Shown here one piece after another: positions 48,653-61,510 of a stretch of DNA of 64,000 bases. How positions within the stretch are numbered: the stretch's first letter is position 1; each line of letters opens with the position of its first letter. The notes under the pieces were generated by a model. It searched no databases, had not been told where the DNA came from, and worked only from the letters and a program-made list of their open reading frames with translations. Location of the stretch: contig NC_018396.1 in assembly GCF_000208865.1 (NCBI RefSeq), forward strand, positions 5,822,514 to 5,886,513. The letters run 5' to 3'. Origin of the DNA: Neospora caninum Liverpool. Taxonomy: Eukaryota > Apicomplexa > Conoidasida > Eucoccidiorida > Sarcocystidae. The position numbers were made by a program, and so were the translations under genes.

Positions 48653-50559
48653 AATGCGTATGTCGGGGCATGCCGGGGGAGGAGACCGTCGGTTGGATGT
48701 TGTCGATCGGGTTCCTTCTCTTTTTCATTATACTGGCGGGACAAAAAGACGTGAGAGCTTCTGCGGGCCTCTGACAAACTCACGGGGGCGGGCGGGAGCG
48801 TGAGCAATTCCGAGAAAGCGGTGCACGTGCTCACATCGTAGCGGCGCATGCATTCGCATTTCTTTTTGCCATATGAAGGCCGAAACGCGTTCTGCGTTTC
48901 ACCTTTTTTCCTGAATTGGGAAGGTAAAATTATCGACTCAGCGACACACGTAGGATTTCTTTGGAAAACGCCGCCGCGTGAGCACCCGGGCAGGTCCTCG
49001 TGTGTACCTCTTTGTAAAGAAACCGATGTGTTTGCGCATGTATCTTTGTATGTGTATCGACGGCGGTGTCATCTAATCTACTTTGCTATCGAGACGCTAC
49101 ACGAAAGGTTCCATAGTTTCTCTTTGTGCATGTACCGGACCCGCGGCAGATTACACACGCCGCGCGCGGCGGCAAACGCTTGCCACTAAAATAGCCGTAC
49201 ATGGATGTGGAACCAGAGGTCGAATGCTTAAGCGAGAGTCAAACGAGCTCTCGGAGGTTTTAACCCTGTGAGCGGAGCGTGAGGACTGCGCATGCGTTGC
49301 CAACCTCCCTCCGATTCATCAGAGCTCTCTGTCAACACCCTGCAGTGTCTCGAAAGCGTCGAGAATCCGTATTGTGCGCCAAGTAAACATGCTGACCACC
49401 AATCAGCAGCGAAAACGCAGGCTCTGGCGAAGCCTGACTATCGCGGCAGGTAAGGAACAAACGGTTGACGGAGATATCTCATTGTTTGCGAGGGAAAACA
49501 AATGGGACGTGGAGAGGCAGCACTCCTTGGTCTCGCTCGCCTGGTAAGCAACAGCCCGCCCCCACTCCTGACTCCACGGAGATCTTTGTGTATATGCCTC
49601 TTGGCGTATACATGAGTTTCTGTGTAATGCTACGTGGTGGATCCCCTTGTTCTTGCAATCCTCTGTCCACGTGACAGAGGTTTTGGGACGGCTCCTTCTT
49701 CGGACACAAATGGTTCCAGCAAAGACCTACGGTACTTTAAAAATTCCGCGACTTGCACCGACGCAGCTGTCTGCATCGACGATGCCCACACATTTAAATA
49801 TACGCATTTTCCTCGATACCTTTTCTGAGCTGGCAAAGTGGAGCTGCATAAAAATACTCCATGCACGCCTGGCTGTATGTAGAGATATACCTTTCAGCAC
49901 ACCACGCGGTATTCCTGAATACCCAAGAGAATTACGCATACCTTTGGTGTTCCGTGACGCGGCCCAAATTCACAAGCTGTCGAGGAGGAGCACTTATCTG
50001 CACATTTTTTTCCATTCCAAGGCACCTGCGTTAGCATCAGGAACTTTCGTTCCGTCAGTCACCGCCGTATCTGCTTGTGCCCCGGTCTTCTTCCTGTTTC
50101 CCCTCTACAGGTTAATTTCTGAGCCGTTTGTTGTTGCAACGGCTTCGCTGTCCACGAAAAAAGAATCTCACGAGGTTCCTTCCTTTAGTTCACAAAGCGT
50201 CACACTCTCCACGGTGTTTCTCGGGGCCTCTGCATATTTGCGCTATAAGCTTCACCGTGTTTGTTCTATGCTGTTCATTTTGCCCCTGTCTTCTGTCATC
50301 TGCCTCTGTGAAGGGAAGTATGCAGGTGAAATGAGGGACTCGCGCAATCGTGTTTGCACGATCCCACGGGTTATCCGAGTAGAACTGCTTCCTTTCTGCA
50401 CATGTCCCTGTGGCTTCGTAATCGAAACGCAAAGGTTTCGCTTATTTGTGGTCCTGCGTTTCCCTTCGTCGCCACTCTCTGACCCTCCCAGAGGATTCAC
50501 TTCTAACGGCCAACTCCCCCTGTCTTCGAGCTCTCTTTTCCTTTTTATCTACTCCGTCC
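48653..50559. other. Convergent 3' flanks, no gene seen
   Basis: AT-richer unique sequence between the ankyrin gene and the secretory-type gene. A long plus frame (49647-51017) runs antisense into that gene's last exon and has no motif or start support. Confidence 0.5.
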
Positions 50560-53500
50560 TCACCAAGCACTCATGCCGCTTGTGGGGTGCGGCGCGTATG
50601 CGGACATTAGTGGGTAAGCATAATTTCCGGAAGAAGTGGTCAGAGGCCCAGAAGGCGAGGGATATTGGAGAAAAACTCCATTTGCATACTCGGGACCAGC
50701 ATTCCGCGCTGGGACGCCAGACTGCGTTAGCGCAACATGCGTCGGCGAGAGAGAGTACGCTGGGCCATACGATTGAGGTCCAGCGGGAGCAAAGCGATTA
50801 CGTTGTTTCTCTGCAGTATATCCGAACGGGTTCTCTCCTGCACTGTACCCTGCATGGTATCCATACTGCTGGGGTCCTGCGGTATAGCCATATAGTTTCT
50901 CGCCTGCTCCATTGTGTGGATTTTGTTGGACGCTTCCCGCATTCTGCGCATAAGGAAGAGCCCAAGCTTCGCTGTTTTGCATTTGTTGCCGCTGGCGTTC
51001 CTGTTGTTGATGTCTAGAGAGGACATCGACGGCTACGTCAAACCCCGTCCCAATGACGTTGGATATCACTTCCGCAGGTTCTTGGCTTTTCTTGGCGTTT
51101 CTCAACATCTGTTCTTCCTTCGCTTGTTTCTGCTTGGCCTCATTCACTCCCGCCGCGGATGCGAAATGGCTAAAATCGAAAGGGTCTGCTTTGTTCGTCA
51201 ACTTGTACTCCACGCCTTGCATGGCGCCTTTCTGACTGCCGGAACTTCCCGGGTCCTCTCCCTCTCCGCCGGTCTCGAGAAGCACCAGTGCGCTGCTCGA
51301 AGCGGAGCGCCCGTTTTTCTGCCGAGGTCCTTTTTCGTGTCTCGACTCTGCCTCCTGACCTTCGACGAGCGTTCCATCTGTCTGGTGTTGCATTCCAACG
51401 GCTTCTGCCTCAAGTCCGCCCTTTGCGCTGAGTGACGTCGCCGCCTCTTCGAGAACATTCACAAGCTTCGCTAACGGGTCATCGGGGTTGCTGTGTCTGT
51501 AGGCTGTGAACCCTTCGATGAACTGCGAAGCCTGTTCGCTTCCTTCCTGAACACGCGCACTGATCTGATTCGCATTGTTCAGCAGCACCCCCGCGTTCGC
51601 CACAGCTGGTGCAACCACGCCGGTCGTCGCTGCGCGGAGGACGCCGTCAACCACGCCTGTGAGAGGACTGAGCAGTGCCGCATTCCGCACGGGTGGCGGG
51701 GTCTGCGTCGGAAAACTCGAAGTTCGGGAGTATCCACTCCCGAACAGCAGGTTCGGAGAAAGCTGCAACGCGACCGGCCCTAACTGCAGCGGCACGAGAG
51801 GCTGCAACTCAAGCGGCTGAAGCAGCGCTGGAACTTGGGCGGTTGGCGATTCAGTTTGGGGTGGTGCGGGAGCGGCAGCGAACGGGGTGGGAGCAGAGGA
51901 ATACATATCTGCCCAAGATCTGTCGTTCTGGCCCGCTGGAAAGAAAGCACCGTACGAAGAGGTTGCCGGGAGGGGAGAAATCGGAGTGAAGGGAGGCGTC
52001 CCCATATTGTGAGATCCACCTGGCACATGCATTTGAGGCACAGGTGTGGAAGGACCGTTCACATCAACCCAGGTGGAGTTGAAAAGTGGAGAATAAGTCG
52101 CAAGAAGTGGACGTGCAGAGTCAACTGCGACAGAGGCGCCGCTGTCGCTTCCAATAGCGGTCGGAGAATGTGAAGCAAAGGCTGCACTTGCGTCTTGAGG
52201 GGGAGGGGGGGGAACAGACTGCCGAACGTCAGGCTCATACGCTACGCGAGGGTCTCTGCTCTCTTGATTTGAGAGTTCAGAACTAAAATGTTGTGTCAGT
52301 GCATCTTCTCCTGGGCACACACACACACACATAAAGGGCACTTGAAAGAACTGAGACACCATTTCAAAAGGAACAGAAGACGCATTGCAGCACACAGTGT
52401 TCCCCGCAGTGTACGTGTTGTTTAGGGCGGACGTGACAATCGAGAGAAACTGACACTACCACATTGGAAACGACAGCATGCGTCATGTCCTTTCGAGCTT
52501 CTTGAACAAAGGTTGACTGAGGGTCAACATTTCCAGTGTTTTTGCTCTCCCTCGCTGTCAGAAGCAAAGAACACAACACCTGTGCGATGCCGGCCCTATG
52601 TGCGACTGGTACGGGTAACCGACAGTTGTGGCGAGCCCGAACGTTTTTTGTCAGTACGCTTGCATCTAAGCACGTCTCTTGTTTCGCATCCTCCCTCAAG
52701 GGCGTTTCGGGGGCAGGGGACCCACGTCAGCAAGGCAGCGTCTTTGTTTTCTGCTCCATGGCTCTTACTGGCTTTTGCTCGTATTGCAGCGTCGTAGGCG
52801 AGCAACTGTTCGATTTCTTCGTTACGAAGACCAGAGAGGTATGACCGAAGCGCCTCGAGATAGTCGGCTGGCAGCTGCGTTTTCTGCTCTGGAGTGAGAA
52901 GCTGGTCCAGGATAAAAGCCACTTTCTCTTCATTTGCCTGATTCGTCGGCGAGGCGGAAGCCGAACTGTTATCCGCGACAGAAACAACTGTTGTCTCATT
53001 TCGTGGGGACACCGATGTCCCTACTGGAGCGATGGTTGGAGTTGAGGACAAAGAATTCGTGTCTGCTGGCAACGACGAAGACGTAGGTGTGGCAGAAGAC
53101 CGATTGCGATTACCGCGTGTCCCTGCGGCTGCTTCGATGCTTTTTCTCTCCTCCTGAACTTCGGTCTCTGTCGCCGGAAGAGGCGAGCTATCCTTCTGAG
53201 ACTGCTCTAACCTGTTTGGGCTAAGCGCCGCTACCTGGGAATTTAGGGGTGCTGTTGCTTCTCCTTCATTACCTTGACCTGCGTTTCCAGCCTCTTTCTT
53301 CTGTGCAATCGTCCTCGTCTCTTTTGGTCCGAGAAACTCAAGAGACGTGCGTTCCGTAGCTTCCTCCTTGCTCTGTTGCTTTTCATCTCTCTCGTAGTCG
53401 GACAACTCATCTGCATGTTGGTGGATCTCCAGCTCGACGCCTCCCGTGCGCGTCTCGGTTTCTTCAGTCTTCTCCGGAGCCTCTGCTGGAGCAGAGGCGA

Positions 53501-53711
53501 GGACCGCGTGGGGAGCCTCGGAAGACGTCCCAACATAGAATGTGGAAGACAAGCAAAACAGGAACAAAACTCCTAGGAGGCGACGAACTTGAGGAAAATA
53601 TACATTTTTGGTGTTACGCTGCTTTGCAGGCGCCAACATCTTAGCACGTAGCAGGCCTCGAACAGGACCTACGGTCCCTTGAGATATGGAAGAAAAGGAC
53701 TCTTGTGTCAT
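50560..53711 (-). CDS. Secretory-pathway protein of unknown family with YGY-type repeats
   Basis: Two exons, 53711-52769 (ending GCCA|GTAAGA) and 52310-50560 (after a (TG)n-CCCAG acceptor), in phase, 897 residues. The ATG context (ATAAAATGAC) suits coccidian starts. After about 45 mainly basic residues comes one hydrophobic stretch, LLGVLFLFCLSSTFYVG, then Ala/Pro/Ser: a recessed signal peptide or signal anchor, a pattern frequent in coccidian dense-granule and other exported proteins. The middle is Glu/Ser/Thr-rich without Cys pairs. Exon 2 is Pro/Ser-rich, has a VVDGVLRAATTGVVAPAVAN amphipathic segment, an EVISNVIGTGFDVAVDVLSR segment followed by Gln/Arg-rich coil, and ends in Tyr/Gly-rich repeats (LYGYTAGPQQYGYHAGYSAG, PFGYTAE, SYGPAYS). 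RRL occurs immediately before the hydrophobic core, probably by chance. No known family is recognised; secretion is inference from the hydrophobic segment. Confidence 0.8.
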
Positions 53712-55527
53712 TTTATGCGCCAAAAAAGCAGACCTAACCTAATGTAAGTAGACGAAAGGGGGTTCACCAAGGCGAGACGGCGGGACGCAGTGGAAGAATC
53801 GAAGTCTTAACAAATTATTCTCAGGTAACTGACGGTGAGGTAGAAGGAATACCTTTGCTTGCAGTTGTTAGGAGCAAAAAGTTTCGAAGACTCCCCTTTG
53901 GAGGCAGAAAGGGACTCGAGGTGTAAACCCTTCGCTAGAGAGAGTGTTTCGCTGACCGCAGAAAACCCCAACTGGGGCGGGTCACGTTTGTGGCTAAGTG
54001 GGAGAACAATCGATTACACGGCTCATCTCTTTCGCTTTCCTTCCCCTCCTGATGTCTATGGCATTTTATACTTACATAGAACCTTGAGAACCTGGAAGAG
54101 AAATCAGTTCGATCGAGTATACGACCTGATGTATGCTTACTACGAGACAGAAAAATACGACAACTGGGAGGATGGATGGGGACGAAAAGGAAACCACAGG
54201 AAAGGAGAAAAACTAGCTGAAGCTTTGGCCTGACCTAACGCGAATGAGGAATGCATGAAGATACACGAGCAAGTGCCTTAGAAGAAGAAAACAAAGATCG
54301 CGTCTGTGAGTGTCTTCTCACCAGTGCGACAGAGGAAGCCTGTCCGGTGTCAGTGAGCAAACAATTCAGCCCCACGATAGACACTGCGGAGCACAAATGC
54401 AGTCTGCTTCTCTGGCATGTTTGTTTAGCAAACCACTCGTTTAGCCCTTTCTCTGGTAAGCGAGCTCTGAAAGAGTCCAAACGCTCTTCACGCAAACCGA
54501 TTGACAGGAGGTTAGAGTCGCCGAGGTGTGGTCAGCTTCCGCGGCTCAAGCGGTCTTGTTTAGTCAACGCTACATTAAACAGGACGAAATGTTTTGGTTC
54601 TTTGCTAGCGATCGAGAGCACAGACATCTCGGTTTCTGGGTTTCTCCGAGTGTCTTTGAAAGGCTTCCGTGGCAGTTGGCCTGCGATGGGTCTTTCCTCA
54701 GGACGGCCAGAGGCGCACGTCGAGCGTTCTTCAGACTATTTGCGCGAAGACTGGTTGTACTCTCTGCATCTTCGGCTCGTGCACGGGACTCCACAAGAAG
54801 GCAGTTTCGCAGAATCCGTCGCACGGAGAAATCCTTGGTGCAAGCGTACCGAAAGACAGACCGACGTGTCATGAAAATCAGAATGCTTTCCCGGCTTCTT
54901 TCCAGCAATTACACGAACACCTTCCGTATGGTTCCCTGCCTCCTAAGAGTTAGAAAAGGCGTCTCGAAACCATCTGCAATCCTTCTGTGTGTACGCACAA
55001 AGCGGCCGACGCATACGTGGGTCCAGTCCCAGCGTGACTGTGGCATACAAGGGTATTAGCTTGGCGTAAAATTCTCACCTACGGATTTCTCAGTTTCCAC
55101 CTGTTCACCTCAGTACCCGCAATTCCGCTTCAGCCTTTTATTGCCGCTCTTTGCGATGACTAGCTCAAGGTCACGTACCGCAGTATCACTCTATAAACCA
55201 CCAAGTCTACCGTCAGTGCCAAAGTGGGACGCCCGCCTCAGTTTCACGTGGGCAAGGGAACAGATTTTGTGGGCGAAAAGAGTACTTGGTGAAACGCAAA
55301 CCTTGAAAAAAAATTCAGAAAGAGGTTTCTTTCCTGTGAAGGTACCAAAACCATATATAGCTATCACACCAAAAATTCGCCTCGAGTATCCACGTTTGTT
55401 TGACGTCTCAGAAACGAGAGAGATACCACACATTTCTGGTCCTTTGTCCCCCGATCCGCAGACGCTTTCCCCATCCTCTCCCCTGTATTCCGTCTCCGTC
55501 CTTGCCTTTATTCTTTTGTTGCGTTTT
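53712..55527. other. Upstream of the secretory-type gene / downstream of Tfb2
   Basis: Plus-strand frames at 53859-54233 (contains YETEKYDNWEDGWGRKG), 54251-54874 and 54526-55059 are open but overlap one another and have no splice or motif support. I keep them out of the gene list. Confidence 0.45.
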
Positions 55528-57257
55528 TCACGTTTTCCCAGCCTGTTGCTTGATGATGGAATCTCTGACGTCGCGGATTTTCTCAACCATTTCGGGCTTG
55601 TAGTCGGCATGAATGGCGAGGTACTTTTCTTTCTGCATCCACTGTCGGAATTCCTCGCTGTTTGGGTCCTCGGGCCACGGAGTGAAGTAGATGGCGAAGT
55701 TTTTGCCTACGGCCCACCGTACGCTTCTTTGAAAGAGCTCCGGCATGAACTGAGCGTCCCACTTCTTCAGAAGCACCGCTGGATACAGTGAGAGGCGCAT
55801 GCGTTCCGCCTCCCACATCCGAAGCTGGATGGTCACGTTTTCTGGCAGCAGGGGAGCGTTCGTGCGCAGTTTTCTCTCCAGCACAACCGGATGAGCGTGT
55901 GCCTCGAGAAACCGAATGATCTGGTCCGCTGTAATCCCGCTCTTGTACGCGGCGAGCACGGACGCTCGGGTGAGGATGCCCACAATGAGATTCGGCATGC
56001 GGGCTTGGAGTTCGCAGAGGTGCGAAAGAACCGACAACTGCAAAGCAGACGCGGTATAGACGTACACCTTGAAGTTGCTCTGCACAAGCATTCCTGCTTC
56101 CATGCCCATCATCGAGAACGGAGAGGAAGAAGCAGACGACGTCGAAGAGCTGAGCAGCAGCGACGAGGCAGAGTTGGATGACCTTACCGCAGGATCAAGT
56201 CTGAGAGGAGAAACAGAACATAGATACGCTGTCTATTCTACGGACAAACGACGCCGTAGCATGCGTTGGCGGACACAGATGACTCCCAATGCCTTTCTGT
56301 GTCTCGGCGCGTCCTGGTGCCCTCTACCCCGTTGAGCTTCTTCTGGTTTAGGCGCCGCCTGTACTTTCAGCCCCCCCATTTCGAAGGTTTCTTCTTTAAA
56401 CGAGCTTCCCCCCTCCAGCTGAAACAGAAGGTCGGTAACTGCCTTCGGCCTCTTTCTCCACAGGTCCAGTCAGTCGTCAGAAAAGCCCGACCTTGGACTC
56501 GAAATCGCTGCTCGCCTGCAGACCCTGTCCAATGGACACACACTCTGTGGTTTGAAACACCTGGTAGAATCGCGTGAGTTTTCTCACTCTTTTTCGACCC
56601 TTTCTCTTACCGTGTGGAGTCGCCCTCTTCGTCGTCGCGAACGAGAGGAAAGAAAGTGATATCCAGAACCGCAAGCGTCTCCGTCTCTTTCTCGCCCTCC
56701 TGAAGCTTGCCGCCTCCTAAGCTCCCCGGGCGATGCACGACCTCGCCCTGCGGGCCAGCTGCCATCCCAGTGCCGCGCGACGCCCCCGGCTGCGTGGCGG
56801 CCGGAGGGCCAGGTGTCCCTTGGGCTCCAGGCCCTCCGCCGACGGCGCCAGCGAAACTGTGCCCGCCTTTGTCTGGGCGAAGAAGAAGGGCGTACGGCGC
56901 CGCCAGGACATACGGAGCAGAGCAGGAAACGGGAGGAGCCCAGACAAGGCCAATGTTTATGGCGAAAATGATAAAGCGCCGCTGCGCAGGAGACAGGTGA
57001 CGCAGACTGATAGGCTGGCCCACAGAGGCCTGTCCCAGCGCAAGAATCAACAGGAGGACTTCTTTCATCTGGAAAACACAAGCACCAGACCACAAAGGAC
57101 ACACCACCCATGTGGCACAAACGCCGATTTGAAACCCCAACGACACATACAATAACCCAAAAAGAGCAAAATACACTGCAGTAAAAGACAGGAAGACAAC
57201 GCGGCGAAGAAGATAAGAGAAAATCCGGAATGGCAAAGCGTCACATGCTCCACTTAC

Positions 57258-57290
<33 letters not shown>

Positions 57291-60200
57291 TATTCTGTGA
57301 GATGCGTGTGTTTCTAGACAAATGTGCTTGGACTGTATGCGCATCGTGACGTGCCTGTGCTTGCGAGGTAATTTTGCATTGTCTTATTTCTCCACTGCGT
57401 TTCTCTCTAATGTTGAAGGGTGTACGACCCCCTGCTGGTCTACAGATACGATCTACGGAAGTGCAGAGCAGCGGATGTAACACAGCGTTACACCCATAGA
57501 CCATAATACGCCCCTGAATCCGCCTGCGCGTTCTCGATTGGTTCCTAGCTCACGTCGTTTGTGGCCGCTTCGATGCGATTCGCAGAGCCGCCCTCTCGTC
57601 CTTCTTCTTTTCCAGAGAGATCCGCTCTGTGCCCAGCTGCGCCGGCGGCGTGTCCTGTTTGCTGGCGCTTGGCATAGCCATTGCTTTTTTGCTCCCTGTC
57701 TGCGGCGGCCCCAGCCGCAGGCGCGGAGTGGAGCGGGCCGTTGCTTCGGCCGCCTGCATCGTGGGCGGCGTTTGTGAGGACGCCCCCGTCGAGGAGAAAA
57801 AGAAACTCCACGACCAGCGAGTTCACCTGCGACTTAAGATCCTTCAAAATCCACGAGAAGGCCTCGCGAGACATCGCGGCGGCCGACGCCGCCGCGGGCG
57901 CAGGCTGGGCGGCTGGTGGGTGCAGAGAAGCCGCCGGCGACACCGCAGACGAAAGAGACGAAGAAGGCGGGGGAGACGGAGAAACTGGTAACGTCAAGAG
58001 AGAACGACGCGACTTCGTTCGACGACATAAAAGACGCCGACGGTTCAAAACCTAAAATACACAAAAGCGAAGAACTCGACACCAAGATAGGAACATGTAT
58101 ATGTATATATATATCTTTGTATAGGCGCATATACGAATAAGCATATGTTTGGGTGTACATCTGAAGCTATCCACCGGTCTAAGCATTCACACGTACAGGC
58201 ATATAGTGACATATATAAGCACATGTAGATGCTTAGATCGCATTCATGGTTGTGTGACAACGGGGCTTGTCGCCACAGTATGTGGACGAAGAGAAACGAA
58301 ATGCAAATCGATCACTTTGTGTGGAGGGCGCAGCGTATTTCTCTCCCCGATCAAGCTTGACAAGGTCCTTGCTACGGCAGTGTGTCCCCGAAGGATCTAT
58401 CCCGTCTCCAGAACTGTTTTCTTCTCTCTTCGCCCTCGCAACTTCACGATCACTCCACTGCCTCTCCATCGCGTTGTCTACGCAAGTGTATCTCTGTTTT
58501 TACGAATCTGAATCTGCTTCGCGAGTGTGACCGCGCTCATCGTCTTGGCGCGGTTCTGGGTCTCCGATGTTGAGTCGCGCGTGTCGGCGTACCTTAACGA
58601 GGTCTTCACAGGGGCCGGGCGTCGCGAGTTTGTCGGATTTCCTTCGTTTTTTTGCGCCTGTTGTATATCCGTCTGCGCCTCCGCCGCGCTCGTCGCTCGG
58701 GCCGCCCTCGCCCTCGCGGCTCTTCTCGTCGGCCGGCTTCGCGCTCTGTGCTCGGCCTCCCTCGAGGTGGGTTTCTCTGAGGACAATCCCGCCATTCGAA
58801 CGCTCCTCGACGCATGCGAACAAGTCCCGCTCGCCCTCGACGCTAAACCGCAGAAGCGCGTCCCACTGCTTCCTGCTGTGGTTCACGAGCTCGCCCTTGG
58901 TGGGGAACTGGAAACTGTCCTCCGCAGGGAGTCTGAGGAAGGGCGCGGCCGGGCGAGAAGGTCCGCCCAAGACGTACTGGAGAAGCGTCTGCTTCAGCGG
59001 GGCGGCGAGAGAGTACTGCGTCGTCAAATGTTGGGCCTGGCTCCCTGGGCGCCCCGACGACGCCTGCGAAGGCCGCGAGGGCGCGGAGGTGTGAGGCGAC
59101 TCGGAGGATTCGCCGGACGCAGCCTGCTTGGTTCTGTCCGAGGGCTGTTTGGCAGCAGACGCGTCCTGGACAGAGGCCACCAGCATGCGGCAGGGCGAGA
59201 CGAGGCGCTGGAGGGAGCGGCGGAGATCGCCGGCGCTCCCCGGCCCGACCCAGAGACGCATCGCCCGCTCACTTACATGCTGCTGGATGAAGAGGAGACG
59301 CAAAAGAATCAGCCTGTCGAGTTCGCAGAGCGACGCGAAACACGCCACGCAACTCGGCGTGAAGGAGAAGAGGTAGTGCGGAATCGCCGCAGGCAGCGAG
59401 AAGATGTAGTCGTAGAGGCCGATGCTGAAAACGAAACGCAAGAAAAACGGAGAGAGTCTGACGCAGAGCCAGGGCCAGGGAGGGGGGGGGGGCGGGAGGG
59501 GGGGGGGAGTTGGAACGGAGTTGGAGCGAAGCTGTGGTCGGGAGACACGGGAGGTTGCGGAACTGGGCATTCTTTAGAACAAAGAAAGAGAAAGATACAA
59601 AACTTGGAAGCGCGCCAGCAGGCGGCAAGCTTGAGACACACGTGACAAGCAAGAGAACCTCCAACACGGGATCTGATACACTTTACACGGCGTGCAATCA
59701 CGAGCCCTCTTACGGTAGGCATCGAGAATTGAAATGCGAGCGAAGCACTTCGGCCTTCTCGGCTTTATCACGCCTTTTCTTGTTCCTTGGATCCTTCTAT
59801 CCCGGTGGACACGACTGCGTGTGCTCCTCGTTGGGCTTTCCTTTTGTTTTTCCCGTTTCCGTCGCCGGGGATCTCCAGTATTTCGTCTCTCCGCAAATGT
59901 TCGTCTTTCACGTTTTGCCGCGTCCACTTGTTTTTTCGTTGTGGGTTCTCCTGAGTGTTTCTCTCTCGCTTCTGCATCCCTCGTTTCCGTTCGTCGTCAC
60001 TTCTCAGATCCGAAGATCTCTGTTTTTCTTCTTCCTGCCTCGTCCGACCCGTCGTTAAACCACGATCTCCTCTCTTGTCTTCCACCTTCCCCAAGTCGCG
60101 TGTTCTCCTCTTCTGTCCCCCCCCCCNNNNNNNNNNNNNNNNNNNNNNNNNNNNNNNNNNNNNNNNNNNNNNNNNNNNNNNNNNNNNNNNNNNNNNNNNN

Positions 60201-60660
60201 NNNNNNNNNNNNNNNNNNNNNNNNNNCCCCCCCCCCCCCCCATCCATTTCGTCTGCGCCTGAGCCTGCTCCTCTCTCCCTGCCTCGCCGCTCTCCTGTGC
60301 TGCCCCGGTGATCAGCTCTCCTCTCGCCGTCCTGCTTCCTGCTTTCTTTCCTTTCTTTCCTTTCTTTCCTCTTCTTTCTGTTCTCCTGTCTTCCTTCTTT
60401 CCTTACTTTTCGACGTAGATGGCACTGCCGCGATGACCTCCTCTGTCGTGCCCGGAACCACTCGCTCCAGTTGCGTGTGAGCGCGGGAGAGAGCGCGAAG
60501 CGAAGGGCGAAGCGCCTTCGCGACTTCCTCCGCAGAGAGAAGAAGAGAGATGGTCGGAGCGCGCCTGCGTGAGACTCGCAGAGTTCTCAGACGCGCGTGC
60601 CGACGCAGCGCTCGCGTCAGACGATGGCTCCAAAGACGGACGGACAATCGCCCCTACCAT
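55528..60660 (-). CDS. TFB2: TFIIH subunit p52 (Tfb2 / GTF2H4)
   Basis: Five exons, phases closing: 60660-60407, 59424-58593, 58051-57554, 57068-56611 and 56200-55528; 904 residues (human p52: 462). Exon 1 gives a Ser-rich leader ending AIYVE, joined to NIGLYDYIFSLPAAIPHYLF, the family's opening block. LILLRLLFIQQHVSERAMRL and LVNHSRKQWDALLRFSVEGE match the central winged-helix region. SREAFSWILKDLKSQVNSLV then VEFLFLL is the block aligned with the FQFLL...QVW segment of human p52. The C-terminus has QSNFKVYVYTASALQLSVLS, MPNLIVGILTRASVLAAYKS, GITADQIIRFLEAHAHPVVL and the final small domain with WAVGKNFAIYFTP, which in yeast and human contacts XPB and p8. p52 anchors and stimulates XPB in transcription initiation and nucleotide excision repair (nucleus). 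Ala/Gly/Pro inserts explain the excess length. Intron 1 contains the assembly gap. Confidence 0.93.
59481..59509. repeat. G-run cluster (C-run on the coding strand) in Tfb2 intron 1
   Basis: Four G blocks broken only by C and A. On the gene's strand this is a poly-C/CT tract about 60 nt upstream of the exon 2 acceptor; the opposite strand has G-quadruplex potential. Confidence 0.9.
60127..60226. other. Assembly gap of exactly 100 N inside poly-C
   Basis: One hundred N flanked by C10 (60117-60126) and C15 (60227-60241). The fixed size suggests a placeholder of unknown true length. It lies in Tfb2 intron 1 and produces apparent frames containing X; these are not coding. Confidence 0.98.
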
Positions 60661-61510
60661 GATGCAAAGGCATCGGAGCAGAGAAAAGAAGAAGAAGCTA
60701 GGATGAAGACAAGGAAAAGGGGGGAAAACAACAGGAAGATCAACGACGGGGAGGGGACTCGAGAAGAAGAGCGAAAGATGAAAGGGGATGAAACAGAGGA
60801 AGGCAGTGAGAACCAGCAGGCACGGCAGTCTCCTCCTTTCCTGGGTGCCTGTGCAGGAATTTGAGGACAAGCGAAAAGGAGGAGAGAGTCCCAATGTGCC
60901 ATCAAAGAAGGGGCTGTCATCACGGAGTGGACATGATTTGATCCCTAAAAAGAGACTGTGCATGCGCCTCCAGATCTACAACGCGACACCCCGTCACTTG
61001 AGGAAAATCGCTGGTCGTTGCCATGACGCAGCTGGGGCCTTGGCGTCCAAAGGAAAGCGTTAAAAAGCGCGACGAAAACGGAGGAGGGACAGCGACAGTC
61101 ATGCATGCGCGCATTGCCGGAGCTTGAGAGGAAGAGACAGCTGAACGGATCGTCGGCTCTCTGCAGGGCCTGTCTCCTCTATACAGGCAGAAGAAGCGGA
61201 AAAGTGAAAGGAAATGCAGCAAGGGAGAGATTACAAAGTACAGAGACGATGAAAAGAAGAACCACGAAGCGGGGAAGGACGCGAAACGCTGACGAGAGAA
61301 GGCGCAGACCACAGACGAAGAAGAAAGAAAGAACGCTGAGAAAAGACGACAGGGAAAAAAAGAACACAGGCAAACCCGAGAAAACGTCTCGGAGATTGAA
61401 AGAGAGGCTGTCGAGTGTGTGCCTCCGTAGGGTTGTCAACGCCCGGAACTTTTCGTACTGCATGCAAAAGATCGACGAATTCTTGGGCGCTAAAAAACAA
61501 GTTTAAAAGG
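60661..61510 (-). promoter_or_regulatory. Upstream region of Tfb2 with YGCATGCR motifs
   Basis: Three matches to YGCATGCR lie 5' of the Tfb2 ATG: 60959-60966 (TGCATGCG), 61102-61109 (TGCATGCG) and 61459-61466 (TGCATGCA). The 60661-60870 part is purine-rich on the plus strand, i.e. pyrimidine-rich in the gene's 5' UTR direction. No coding support. Confidence 0.5.

Noticed and set aside
53859..55059. Three plus-strand frames of 124-207 codons upstream of the secretory-type gene
   Set aside because: They overlap each other, have no splice sites, conserved motifs or consistent codon use; probably promoter or spacer.
58527..59645. 372-codon plus frame opposite Tfb2 exon 2
   Set aside because: Shadow of the Tfb2 coding exon, whose minus frame matches p52 blocks.
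59768..60480. Frames containing runs of X
   Set aside because: They cross the 100-N assembly gap in an intron.
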